Below are positions 19,042 through 26,872 of a stretch of 64,000 nt of DNA, piece by piece. The position numbers were made by a program, and so were the translations under genes. The notes under the pieces are model-generated. The model saw nothing but the letters and a program-made list of their open reading frames with translations, made no database searches and was not told the origin of the DNA. The stretch's first letter is position 1, and each line of letters opens with the position of its first letter. Origin of the DNA: Acidobacteriota bacterium (GTDB lineage Bacteria; Acidobacteriota; Terriglobia; Acidiferrales; UBA7541); the NCBI GenBank assembly GCA_003224055.1, contig QHYE01000034.1, positions 22,889 through 86,888 of the forward strand, given 5' to 3'.

Positions 19042-19327
19042 GAAAAAATCAACATTCGATAGTTCAAAGTTGAAAGTAAAAAGTGACTGGTGATTCGTGA
19101 CCCCGACGGGGTCGGGGCAGGTTGGTGACTGGAAAGGGAGGAAACCCTTCCGGCGGGGCCGGAATCTGCGATCAACTTTCTTCGGTCGCGCAGAAAAAGC
19201 ATCCTTCGCCGGATAGAAGTGAACTCCTCTCCGGCAGGGCCGGAATGTACCCTCGGCTACCGATGGTTCCAGAGAATGGGAATCCTGATTCGCGTTTCTA
19301 GTTAAAAATAGTATCCCCCACCCCCAT
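19042..19327. other. Gene-free stretch with three short hairpins
   Basis: No convincing coding sequence lies here. Three inverted repeats are visible: CCCCGAC/GTCGGGG (19101-19117), TTCCGGC/GCCGGAA (19148-19164) and TCCGGC/GCCGGA-type arms (19230-19244). The second and third share an almost identical 17-base core (CCGGC-GGCCGGAAT), so they are degenerate copies of one unit. A GTGACTGGTGA-type simple repeat lies between the argJ stop and the first hairpin. No T-run follows any of them. Confidence 0.55.
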
Positions 19328-19403
19328 GTTTTTCATAAGTGTTGATTCTAAAGAGGGTTGAAGTTGTTTGTTTTGATAGACTTTTGTAAGTGTTGATTCT
19401 AAA
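19328..19403 (-). repeat. 76-bp dispersed repeat, copy A
   Basis: Read on the minus strand this is 74/76 identical to 47935-48010 (copy B, plus strand). Each copy contains two direct repeats of about 16-20 bases (TTTAGAATCAACACTTA) separated by a 30-base A-rich spacer, and each is followed by a run of G tracts (here GGGGGTGGGGG). Translated, the repeat gives the FRINTYEK-type string. I recall that string being annotated as protein tails in many Acidobacteriota genomes, which suggests a dispersed element, not a gene. Confidence 0.9.
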
Positions 19404-19660
19404 TGGTTTAGAGAGATAGAGGGAGAGTTGAATAGTGGGTAGGGGGGTACACCTTCGTCGCGGTGAAAAGAGTGCCGAAGTGATTGATAAACAAAGGGTT
19501 GTGAGAGGCCCGTCACGGAAGAGAGTGCGCAAACTTCTGAAAGGAAAAGACTTGCATGAGCGGACGGCAGAAATGGAAGTGGCGCGAGGAGAGAAGGCCG
19601 TGATTTGCGAGTGGCAAACACGCGGGAGAATAGCACAAAAGTACACTGCGTGTCAATTAC
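19404..19660 (-). other. Candidate promoter-driven leader ending in the dispersed repeat (copy A)
   Basis: On the minus strand TTGACA (19656-19651), an 18-bp spacer and TATTCT (19632-19627) form a good sigma-70-type promoter. A transcript from about 19620 would run about 290 bases through pyrimidine-rich sequence into the 76-bp repeat and its G tract. No ribosome-binding site plus plausible ORF is seen; the ORF-track frames here only read through the repeat. It may be a noncoding RNA or a decayed relative of the unit at 47.3 kb, which has the same promoter spacing. Confidence 0.45.
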
Positions 19661-19952
19661 TTTCTTGTTAGCATTCGAATGGACCCGCAAGACGCTGAAA
19701 TTGCTGGCGGTTAAAGCCGAAGTCAAATTTCCAACCTTGCGTAACCAACTCCGAAGGTGGACCGCCGGCACAAAATTGTGCCAGGAGGGTGGTGAGTAGA
19801 AACTTGCATGGGAAGAGGCTACCCGTCCTTTGGAACAGTAACCCGCAAGCGAACGAGGGACCGGAGTTCTATTGCGTCGCCTCGGAATGGACCGATAGCT
19901 TTAACGGTATAGCTCCAAATTTCGCCGCGAGAGCGAAAAGAGAGGGGACCTC

Positions 19953-20984
19953 ATGTGGGATGACTTCATCAGCCGGCAAATCCGGCGGACCAATCGCAAT
20001 CTTCTCCTAATCGGTGCCGGCATTCTGACCGTCCTTGGACTACTGCTGGCAGCAGGCTGGCGCGACACGTACAACTTCATTTTCGGCCCATTCCCCGTTC
20101 AGAATTCGCAACTGGTTGCCATCTCTAATCCCGACGCGCCAAAGCACTATTTCTTGAAGGTACGAGGCGAGGAATCTTTCGCGACCGGGATGCGGGAAGT
20201 CGACGCGGGGAACCATGACAAGATTCGCGCGGAAGTGGTCGCCCTTGTTGTCGAAAAGCGGCTTTTGTTGGTGAAGACGCCGACGGACAATCACCAGCTT
20301 GAATTTACGGGCATTCTCACGGCGGTTCCCGCGGAGCTTCTCAATGATTTGGTCCGCAAGGAGGAGGCGAAAAATCCTGAGTTAAAGGGCGCTTTTCTTC
20401 CTTTTATGCTGGATGCCACCGGCTTCCGAAAGGGCGACAACGTTTGGGTGGCGATTGCCGGCGCGGGCTTTGGCCTCCTGGGGGTATTTCTGACGGGACT
20501 CTCCCTTCGCAGACGACTTCAGCCGGAGAACCATCCCCTGCTCAAAGTACTCGCCAAATATGGCGGGCTGCAGGACGTGCGGATGCGCATCGATTCAGAG
20601 ATTCGCAGCGAAGGCGGAGGCGAAAAATTCGGGTCGATGCAAATCACAACCAACTGGCTGATCCACGCCGCGGCCTACAAGACAAACGTGATGGCGACAA
20701 GAGATGTCGTGTGGGTCTATCCCAAAGTGACGAAGCACTATCACAATGGAATTCCGACGGGGAAGAGCTATTCCGCGATGATCTACGACTCCAAGGGGCA
20801 GTCTTTGGAAATCAGCGGGAAGAAGGATTCGGTTCCCAAACTACTGGAGTCCCTGCAGCGGCGCATGCCCTGGGTTCTGGTAGGTTTCAGCAAGGAGCTC
20901 GAGGCGCTTTGGTTGAAAGAAAAGCCCCAATTCTTTCAGCTCATCGAGGAGCGCCGCGCGAAGTTATCGCCGGCGATGCGTTAG
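19953..20984 (+). CDS. Two-TM membrane protein of unknown function
   Basis: I do not assign a function. The 343-aa protein has an N-terminal membrane segment (NLLLIGAGILTVLGLLLAAG, about 16-35), an extracytoplasmic or lumenal region of about 130 residues, and a second TM (VWVAIAGAGFGLLGVFLTGL, about 163-184). A 150-residue soluble C-terminal domain follows. The start has a strong GAGAGGGGA ribosome-binding site. Its stop shares the four bases TTAG with the stop of the convergent acyl-CoA ligase gene. The domain resembles a small family of uncharacterised bacterial membrane proteins. Confidence 0.75.
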   Translation: MWDDFISRQIRRTNRNLLLIGAGILTVLGLLLAAGWRDTYNFIFGPFPVQNSQLVAISNPDAPKHYFLKVRGEESFATGMREVDAGNHDKIRAEVVALVVEKRLLLVKTPTDNHQLEFTGILTAVPAELLNDLVRKEEAKNPELKGAFLPFMLDATGFRKGDNVWVAIAGAGFGLLGVFLTGLSLRRRLQPENHPLLKVLAKYGGLQDVRMRIDSEIRSEGGGEKFGSMQITTNWLIHAAAYKTNVMATRDVVWVYPKVTKHYHNGIPTGKSYSAMIYDSKGQSLEISGKKDSVPKLLESLQRRMPWVLVGFSKELEALWLKEKPQFFQLIEERRAKLSPAMR

Positions 20985-22597
20985 GACTCCCATTTCCAAT
21001 CGGCAAATTGTTCGCGCAACGCGAGCTTTTTGAATTTGCCGACGGAAGTGCGGGGAATCGCGTCGATGAAGACGAAAGCGTCCGGGAGCTGCCATTTGGC
21101 GAAGGATTTCGCAAGGAAGCAGCGAAGCTCCTCCGGCGTAGCCTGCGCGCCATCTTTCAGAACGACGGCAGCGAGCGGGCGCTCCTGCCATTTCGGATGT
21201 GGGATGCCGACCACGCAGGCTTCCTTCACCGCGGGGTGGCCCATCAAGGTGTTCTCCAGGTCTACGGAGCTGATCCATTCGCCGCCGGACTTCACGAGGT
21301 CTTTTGCGCGGTCGACGATCTTGATGTAACCGTCCTCGTCCATGGTGGCGACGTCTCCAGTGCGGAACCAACCGTCGGCGGACCAGCGATGGGCCTGATC
21401 GGGCGCTTCGTAATAACTATCGGCGATCCATGGTCCGCGGATTTCAATTTCGCCGGAGGTCACCCCGTCACGGGGAGCTTGTCCTTCGGGCCGCATCAAA
21501 CGAATCTCTACAAAAGGCGCGGGCCAGCCTTGCTTAGCGCGGACTTCATACTTTTCTTGGTCGGGCCAATCCAGCATATGCGGACGGAGTCCCCCCGAAG
21601 TTCCGATGGGCGTCGTTTCCGTCATGCCCCAGAGATGCTGGATGTGCAGACCGAAGCGGTCGAGGCATCGCATGAGCTCGAGGGGTGGCGCGGTTCCTCC
21701 ACACACGATCTTGACCGGCGCGGCAAATTTCCAGCGGTCCGGATATTTGTCGAGTGCTTCGAGGATGGCGATCCAGACGGTTGGAACGCCGCACGCGACG
21801 GTCACACGTTCCGTTACGAGCAATCCCAGGATACTTTCCGGGTCCACATTCGGGCCAGGGAGCACCAGGCGTGCGCCGAGCATGGTGCACGCGAAAGGCA
21901 GGCCCCAGGCATTGGCGTGGAACATGGGGGCAACGGGCAGGACGGTGTCGAATTGATGCAAGCCAAAAACTTCCCTCAGACCGCAAGCGAAGGAGTGCAG
22001 CACGAGAGCGCGGTGGGAGTAGACGACGCCTTTCGAACAGCCGGTCGTCCCGGAAGTAAAACACATGACAGCGCCGTCGTTTTCGTCGAGAGACGGGTAT
22101 TGAAAATCGTCGCCGGCGTCGGCCAGCAATTTTTCATAGTTCAAGAAGCCTTCCGGGACGCTGCCGCAACCGTACGGCACGACAATGACTTTTTCGAAGG
22201 GGGCAGCGTCGCGAAACTTTTCGTACACCGGGAGAAGCACATCGTCGATGATGAGAAAGCGATCACGGGCATGGTTCGCGATGGTCGCGATTTCGTCGGG
22301 ATGGAGCCGCAGGTTGAGCGTATGCAAAATGCCGCCGGCGCACGGCACGCCGAAGAAGGCTTCGAGGTGGCCCGAGTGATTCCACATCATCGAAGCGACG
22401 CGGTCACCGGGTTTCATGCCAAACGCCGTTAGCGCGGAAGCCAGGCGGCGCGCTCGCCGATAGAATTCGCCGTAGCACGTGCGAACGATGGATTTGTCCG
22501 GCCTGCGGGAGACGATTTCAACGCGCGAAAAGATCTTCCCGGCACGCTCCAGGATAGTGGGCAGCGTCAAGGGGAAATCCATCATGGTGCCGCGCAT
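20981..22597 (-). CDS. Long-chain fatty-acid-CoA ligase (AMP-dependent synthetase)
   Basis: ANL-superfamily enzyme that activates a carboxylic acid as acyl-AMP and then acyl-CoA. The ATP-binding P-loop is MCFTSGTTGCSKGVVYSHRA; WGMTETTPIG and the C-terminal hinge DRAKDLVKSGGEWIS are also present, with the catalytic Lys near the C-terminus (PRTSVGKFKK). The start is taken at 22597 (MRGTMMDFPL) because GAGAGG lies 5-6 bases upstream; the ORF-track start is 15 codons earlier. The 538 aa fit the medium/long-chain ligase subgroup. It is unpaired, so the substrate is open. Confidence 0.88.
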   Translation of the reverse strand: MRGTMMDFPLTLPTILERAGKIFSRVEIVSRRPDKSIVRTCYGEFYRRARRLASALTAFGMKPGDRVASMMWNHSGHLEAFFGVPCAGGILHTLNLRLHPDEIATIANHARDRFLIIDDVLLPVYEKFRDAAPFEKVIVVPYGCGSVPEGFLNYEKLLADAGDDFQYPSLDENDGAVMCFTSGTTGCSKGVVYSHRALVLHSFACGLREVFGLHQFDTVLPVAPMFHANAWGLPFACTMLGARLVLPGPNVDPESILGLLVTERVTVACGVPTVWIAILEALDKYPDRWKFAAPVKIVCGGTAPPLELMRCLDRFGLHIQHLWGMTETTPIGTSGGLRPHMLDWPDQEKYEVRAKQGWPAPFVEIRLMRPEGQAPRDGVTSGEIEIRGPWIADSYYEAPDQAHRWSADGWFRTGDVATMDEDGYIKIVDRAKDLVKSGGEWISSVDLENTLMGHPAVKEACVVGIPHPKWQERPLAAVVLKDGAQATPEELRCFLAKSFAKWQLPDAFVFIDAIPRTSVGKFKKLALREQFADWKWES

Positions 22598-22875
22598 AGC
22601 GCCTCTCGGGCGGGAATCAAATTGAGCGAATCCTACCACCATTTGGAGGGAATGGGGAAAAGCGCGAGGAGTTTGCCCGGCGGCAAATCATCGCCGGCTG
22701 GCGGACAATTTCAGGTTGCAAAAGGGGTCAATTTCCGCGACCATGCAACAGACCGCTGAAGTCCCAGTCTCGCGCCCGCGGTGGCTCGGCGTTTCCCGAC
22801 TGCCCGTGAACGATTGCTGCTTCTTCAGCGCGCTCCGCGACTCGAAAGTGGGTTCCGGACAGAAGGAGTGGGCAG

Positions 22876-23277
22876 GTGAAGAAGCTCTATATCGGGAATC
22901 TTCCGTTTTCCGCGACGGAAGAGCAGCTCAACGAGTGGTTCTCGCAGGTTGGCGTCACACCCTCGGGCGTCAACCTAATCCGCGACCGATTCACGGGCCA
23001 GTCACGTGGTTTTGCCTTCGTCGAGGTTACGAACGACGAAGATGCAGACCGCGCGATCAATTCCCTGAATGGTCAGAATTTTGGCGGGCGAAACCTCGTT
23101 GTGAATGAAGCGCGTCCCCAGGCGGAGCGCGGCGGCGGTGGTGGCGGCGGACGCGGTGGTGGGTACGGCGGCGGACGCGGCGGCCATGGTGGTGGCGGCG
23201 GTGGACGCGGCGGCGGTGGTGGCGGACGCGGCGGTGATCGCGGCGGAGATCGCGGCGACCGCGGTAACCGCTGGTAA
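22876..23277 (+). CDS. RRM RNA-binding protein with glycine-rich RGG tail
   Basis: One RNA-recognition motif with RNP2 LYIGNL (residues 4-9) and RNP1 RGFAFVEV (44-51), followed by about 45 residues of Gly/Arg (GGGGGRGGGYGGGRGG pattern). Bacterial proteins of this type bind RNA and are often cold-induced. Start is GTG at 22876 with GAAGGAG seven bases upstream. The tail is encoded by imperfect GGCGG repeats, which make long spurious open frames on the other strand. Gene stands alone; a cold-shock protein gene lies 3 kb away. Confidence 0.88.
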   Translation: MKKLYIGNLPFSATEEQLNEWFSQVGVTPSGVNLIRDRFTGQSRGFAFVEVTNDEDADRAINSLNGQNFGGRNLVVNEARPQAERGGGGGGGRGGGYGGGRGGHGGGGGGRGGGGGGRGGDRGGDRGDRGNRW

Positions 23278-23769
23278 GCAAGCATTCCGGAACTGAGTAC
23301 GCGGCGCTCCTGCTGATCCGGGGCGCGTCACTCCTCTCAAGAAGTTCAAAGCGGTAGTTCTGCGCCTAACTGGATTCGTGGAGCCTCTCACCTTCGCTCC
23401 GCTGGGCCGTCCAATCCGGTTGTAGAGCGACAACGGCGGGATGGATGAGCTATCGGTATGATTTGATTCTGGCCAATCCCTGCAATCGCGTGTAGTATCC
23501 CCGCGATTTATTGACGGATCGAAAGTGCCGGATGCAGGGGCGCTCCCCCGCCTCGCCCTGGGAAGACTGTCTCGCGAAACAATTGGCCCCGTAACGTGTT
23601 TGAAACAATAGGCAAGGAAAATCCCTTGACGCTTGCTTTGTGAAGTATATGAATAGCGCGGAGACTGGCGAGGCTGATTTCCTCAGGAGTAATGCCCGGC
23701 GGAAACCCGGTGAACCTTCTGGGCGGGCCGCGCATCCAAAAGGTTGAGTGAGACGTATTACGGAATAGC
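23278..23769. other. 490-bp intergenic region, no supported gene
   Basis: No frame here has a recognisable protein; the minus-strand 92-aa frame (23508-23786) has no ribosome-binding site and runs antisense into the next gene. A possible promoter for that gene is TTGACG (23626-23631) with a TATGAA-like box about 16 bases on, but its spacing from the gene start is long. No hairpin terminator with a T-run was found. Confidence 0.4.
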
Positions 23770-24045
23770 ATGACGACCTGGCACAAACGCGATTGGCAAC
23801 AATTTTACGAGCTGGCCCGCCGCCCTTGGCAGCGTCACCGGCCGCCGCGGCCTGTCTACCCGACGGGTTTGAATCGCGTACTGCCGGCGCAGGGTTTTAG
23901 CCTGTCCGAGTTGGACGACGCCGGTGTGGATCTCGACCTGGCCGAGCGCCTCGGCCTGCCGGTGGACGCCGGACGCATCGGCGTTTACGGGCCAAACGTT
24001 ACCGTTCTGCGCGATTTCATCCGCTCCTCCCGCCAGCCGCTGTAA
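23770..24045 (+). CDS. L13e-like ribosomal-protein-domain small protein
   Basis: A basic 91-aa protein with a PR-rich N-terminus (RHRPPRPVYPTG) and a C-terminal half (GFSLSELDDAGVDLDLAERLGLPVDAGRIG) whose pattern matches the L13e ribosomal domain (GxxFTLxELKxAGI ... IGIxVDxRR). L13e is mainly archaeal and eukaryotic; single-domain bacterial relatives are unannotated in function. The ATG at 23770 has no strong ribosome-binding site. It lies about 90 bases upstream of lipA in the same direction. Homology is by pattern only. Confidence 0.6.
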   Translation: MTTWHKRDWQQFYELARRPWQRHRPPRPVYPTGLNRVLPAQGFSLSELDDAGVDLDLAERLGLPVDAGRIGVYGPNVTVLRDFIRSSRQPL

Positions 24046-24137
24046 AGCTTCTCGCAAATTAGACAGCGAACTTGGTACGAGGGTTCGTTTGTGCGCTAAC
24101 TTAGAAACGCGTAAAATAGAGGTTTCGCGCGAACTCC

Positions 24138-25058
24138 ATGGCCTCACCTTTCAACATCATCTCGAACTCACCGGCGCCGCCGGTCTTCGCGCCGAATGCA
24201 CATCCGCGGCCGGATTGGCTGCGCGTGAAGTTTTTTGGCGGCGAGAGGTATCAAGACCTGAAACGCATCATGCGCACGCTGGATCTGCACACCGTGTGCG
24301 AGAGCGCGCGCTGCCCGAACATGGGCGAGTGCTGGGAGCACGGCACGGCGACGTTCATGATCCTCGGGGATATTTGCACGCGCGCCTGCGGATTTTGCGC
24401 GGTGCCTTCGGGCAAGCCGGTTGGCCCGCCGGACGAGGATGAACCGTTTCGCGTGGCGGAGGCCGTCGCAAAGATGGGACTGCGGTACGCGGTGGTGACT
24501 TCCGTCAACCGCGACGACCAGGCCGACGGCGGCGCGCACATTTTTGCCCGCACCATCGAAGAAATTCGACGCCGCGTCCCCGGCTGCAAAGTGGAAGTCC
24601 TGATTCCCGATTTTCGCGGGGACTGGGACGCTTTGGACGTCGTCCTTGCCGTGCGGCCGGATATCCTCAACCACAACACCGAAACGGTGCCGCGCCTCTA
24701 TCGCCAGGTGCGCAAAGGCGCCGTGTACGAACGGTCGCTGGAGCTGCTCCGGCGTTCGAAAGCAGCGCATCCCGAAGTGCCCACCAAGACGGGCCTGATG
24801 CTCGGCCTCGGCGAAGAAAAAGACGAAGTGCTCGCCACGCTGCAAGACCTCGCCGCGCAGGGCACGGACATCCTCACACTCGGACAGTATCTGCAGCCCA
24901 CGCGGGAACATCTCCCGATCGTGCGCTACGTCCACCCCAAGGAGTTCGCTGAATATAAGGTCCTCGGCGAAGCCATGGGCTTCAAGCACGTCGAAGCCGG
25001 CCCCCTTGTTCGCTCCTCGTACCACGCTTTCGACCAAGCTGAGTCGGCCGTTCGCTAA
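24138..25058 (+). CDS. lipA: Lipoyl synthase
   Basis: Radical SAM enzyme inserting two sulfurs into the octanoyl chain of lipoyl domains such as those of 2-oxoglutarate dehydrogenase, whose E1 gene lies at 32 kb. The auxiliary-cluster cysteines are in CESARCPNMGEC (Cys54, 59, 65) and the SAM cluster is CTRACGFC (Cys80, 84, 87). The C-terminal RSSY motif is present. The 306-aa length is typical. It uses an ATG at 24138 with weak ribosome-binding sequence. A compact hairpin follows about 30 bases after its stop. Confidence 0.95.
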   Translation: MASPFNIISNSPAPPVFAPNAHPRPDWLRVKFFGGERYQDLKRIMRTLDLHTVCESARCPNMGECWEHGTATFMILGDICTRACGFCAVPSGKPVGPPDEDEPFRVAEAVAKMGLRYAVVTSVNRDDQADGGAHIFARTIEEIRRRVPGCKVEVLIPDFRGDWDALDVVLAVRPDILNHNTETVPRLYRQVRKGAVYERSLELLRRSKAAHPEVPTKTGLMLGLGEEKDEVLATLQDLAAQGTDILTLGQYLQPTREHLPIVRYVHPKEFAEYKVLGEAMGFKHVEAGPLVRSSYHAFDQAESAVR

Positions 25059-25088
25059 CATAGCCATTCAGACGGTTCGGCATCGACG

Positions 25089-25125
25089 CTGCACACCACG
25101 CAGACGAAAGTCTGCGGCGGTGCAG
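25089..25125. repeat. Intergenic hairpin between lipA and a convergent gene
   Basis: GCAGAC (25100-25105), loop GAAA, GTCTGC (25110-25115) pair perfectly, and the flanks CTGCAC and GGTGCAG extend the stem with a small bulge. There is no U-run after the stem. It may act as a bidirectional terminator for the convergent genes, but it has the same compact design as the dispersed hairpins at 14.9, 16.3, 28.1 and 63.8 kb. Confidence 0.55.
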
Positions 25126-25186
25126 TCGCGAAAGATTTGTTTAAGGTGTGCTCCGGGGGGCAGATCGAAAAGGCAGATTGCAGCAG

Positions 25187-25414
25187 CTATTGCTTCATGC
25201 GGGGCCCGAGCAGAACGAGCCCGATTCCTGCAGCGAGCAAAACAATGGAAACGGCAACCGGGACTTGAACCTCTTTTTCTTCGTTGACGGTGGCTTGGAT
25301 GGGGCCGATCTTCGCTACTTCTTCTTTCTGGTGGTACGTGAAAACTGGGTGCACGAGTCCCACTACACCCAAGACCACAAGGATGACGCCAAGAATGATG
25401 ACGAAGCGCTTCAT
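25187..25414 (-). CDS. Small two-TM membrane protein
   Basis: A 75-aa protein starting at Met19 of the ORF-track frame (MKRFVIILGVILVVLGVVG), with a first TM at about 3-22 and a second at about 52-70 (VAVSIVLLAAGIGLVLLGPR). A charged 25-residue loop lies between them. It resembles small DUF-type inner-membrane proteins that co-occur with envelope genes, but no family can be named with confidence. It converges with lipA. Confidence 0.6.
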   Translation of the reverse strand: MKRFVIILGVILVVLGVVGLVHPVFTYHQKEEVAKIGPIQATVNEEKEVQVPVAVSIVLLAAGIGLVLLGPRMKQ

Positions 25415-25518
25415 GGATGTAAACCTATCACAAACCTTGATTTCCGAGCGAGGAAAGCAAGCAGACACACCCCTGCACCGGTCTGGCGCAGGGATCTGGA
25501 ATTTGAGGGACTTGGAGC

Positions 25519-25776
25519 TTACGACCGGCTTGCTGCAGCGGCTGCAGCAGCTTTCTTGGCGGCTTTGGCTGCGGTCGAGGCTTTGCGCCGCCGCTTGGTC
25601 TTTGGCGGTGTGGCCGGTGCTTCGCCGATCAGCTCGGCCGTCATGATGCTGGTGACGAAGAGCTTGGCGCCGTGATCGTCAAAGTCCACTGCGGTGCGTT
25701 CCTGGTCGGAAGCCGTCACGATTCCCAGGCCGTACACTTCGTGCTTGATGGTCTGACCTTCTTGCATCACTTGCAC
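25519..25776 (-). CDS. Small Tudor-like protein with Lys/Ala-rich tail
   Basis: About 85 aa starting at the GTG at 25776, five bases after AAGGAGG; the ORF-track ATG at 25863 lacks a ribosome-binding site. The core GQTIKHEVYGLGIVTASDQE ... VDFDDHGAKLFVTSIM has the 'G-x-x-V-x-H-x-x-F/Y-G-x-G-x-V' pattern seen in the C-terminal Tudor-like domain of UvrD/PcrA helicases and small relatives. The tail (KTKRRRKASTAAKAAKKAAAAAAAS) is histone-H1-like and may bind nucleic acid. Function is inferred only by domain pattern. Confidence 0.6.
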   Translation of the reverse strand: MQVMQEGQTIKHEVYGLGIVTASDQERTAVDFDDHGAKLFVTSIMTAELIGEAPATPPKTKRRRKASTAAKAAKKAAAAAAASRS

Positions 25777-25866
25777 AACGTCCTCCTTGGCCACTCTCGC
25801 TGTAAATCTCGATTCGAAACTTGACTTGCGGAAGCCCCGGTCGCTGCTGGGGCCCCCAATCACAGG

Positions 25867-26070
25867 CTAGAGGCTGGTAACGTTCTCCGCCTGAAGGCCT
25901 TTGGGACCTTTCGTCACTTCAAATTCCACCGCTTGGCCTTCGTTCAGGGACTTGTAACCGTCCATCTGGATCGCGGAGAAGTGTACGAAAACATCTTCTC
26001 CTGTCTGGCGCTGGATGAATCCGTAGCCCTTTGAAGCATTAAACCACTTCACTGTTCCTTGTTCCTTCAC
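25867..26070 (-). CDS. CspA-family cold-shock protein
   Basis: A 67-aa cold-shock-domain protein that binds single-stranded RNA/DNA. It contains GTVKWFN, RNP1 KGYGFI (14-19) and RNP2 VFVHF (27-31). Start taken at GTG 26070, about 9 bases after GAGG; the ORF-track start adds 34 unrelated residues encoded by the leader. The promoter on this strand is about 210 bases upstream, so the mRNA has a long 5' leader like those of cspA-type genes. Confidence 0.9.
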   Translation of the reverse strand: MKEQGTVKWFNASKGYGFIQRQTGEDVFVHFSAIQMDGYKSLNEGQAVEFEVTKGPKGLQAENVTSL

Positions 26071-26145
26071 TTCCACTACCTCGATATTGGAATTGCTTTG
26101 CTTCTCCTGGTCCGTTTCTTGGTGATGGCGGTGCGGCTTGTTACC

Positions 26146-26166
26146 GGCAATCGCGGAACGATTGCC
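26146..26166. promoter_or_regulatory. Hairpin in the cold-shock gene leader
   Basis: GGCAATCG (26146-26153) and CGATTGCC (26159-26166) pair perfectly over 8 bp around a 5-base loop, about 80 bases upstream of the cold-shock gene start and within its predicted leader. A role in temperature-dependent leader folding is plausible but inferred. Confidence 0.5.
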
Positions 26167-26284
26167 GCCCACTTCTCCAAGCGCCGTAACTTCCCCCAGC
26201 CCGCAAAAAAAGGCCGCAAAGAGCGTCCTTGCAGCCTCCTCAAACGAGTCAAAAGGCCATACAAGAGCAACAAAGACTATAAGT

Positions 26285-26313
26285 ATAATACTATAAAATG
26301 AAGGGTTTGTCCA
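26285..26313 (-). promoter_or_regulatory. Promoter of the cold-shock gene
   Basis: On the minus strand TGGACA (26313-26308), a 17-bp spacer and TATTAT (26290-26285) form a sigma-70-like promoter in an A/T-rich stretch that stands out from the GC-rich surroundings. The predicted start of transcription is near 26278, giving a leader of about 208 bases. Confidence 0.6.
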
Positions 26314-26422
26314 CTAGAGGACACGCTCTTGTAGGAAGGCGATTATTCCCGTAAGCTATTGTATTTATTAAACTTAAGTCGATAGGTAGGCGAGACTGGC
26401 CCAGGGAATCGTCGAAAATTGC

Positions 26423-26872
26423 CTACTCCAAGGACTCCGGTTCCAGGCTCAAATCGGCCTCCCCGGATTCCTTCTTTTCCCAGTATTTGTGAACCCAGGC
26501 TTCCCAGCTCTTCCCGGCAGCCGTGTCCCGCCCCGAAAAGGCAATTGCCGCAATATCGGCATAGGCGATCTTCAACCTCTGCCCCGAATCTTTGGGCAGC
26601 ACGCGCACAAAACTCGTCGCAAGCGTTGCGCCGCTCACGCGGTCAAAAATATAACCTTCGATTTTTGAATTGTCTTTGAGGGTCAGTGTAACATCGCCAC
26701 GATAGTCGAAAGCCTTCTCGAGTGCGATCCGCAGTTCTTCTTCCGTCGCGAGTTCCGGCACCCAGCCCTGCACGCTTTCGTGGACAGTTCCGGGAGCAAC
26801 TTCGAGCTTGTCTGGGTCGAGCGGCGATCCTTCCGTGTGGCTCGGGCGGTCGGCATGGCGCGGACCGGTCAT
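26423..26872 (-). CDS. Conserved hypothetical protein paired with hpnH
   Basis: No named family recognised. The 149-aa protein is soluble and acidic. An LSm/SH3-like beta segment runs over residues 60-115 (DVTLTLKDNSKIEGYIFDR ... RLKIAYADIAAIAFSGRD), the pattern of a small barrel rather than an enzyme. Its ATG overlaps the hpnH stop as ATGA, so it is almost certainly translated with hpnH. A role in hopanoid modification or its regulation is inferred from that coupling alone. Confidence 0.7.
   Translation of the reverse strand: MTGPRHADRPSHTEGSPLDPDKLEVAPGTVHESVQGWVPELATEEELRIALEKAFDYRGDVTLTLKDNSKIEGYIFDRVSGATLATSFVRVLPKDSGQRLKIAYADIAAIAFSGRDTAAGKSWEAWVHKYWEKKESGEADLSLEPESLE

Noticed and set aside
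19328-19403. CRISPR-like direct repeats
   Set aside because: Only two direct units per element, no further spacers, and the unit recurs as a whole at 47.9 kb.
19298-19771. 157-aa minus-strand protein ending in the repeat
   Set aside because: The C-terminus merely translates the dispersed repeat, and two frames of the same repeat are equally open. No ribosome-binding site.
20444-22432. 662-aa plus-strand ORF over the acyl-CoA ligase
   Set aside because: Antisense to the complete ANL ligase; composition typical of a shadow frame.
23508-23786. 92-aa minus-strand ORF
   Set aside because: Runs into the start of the L13e-like gene; no ribosome-binding site and no conserved features.
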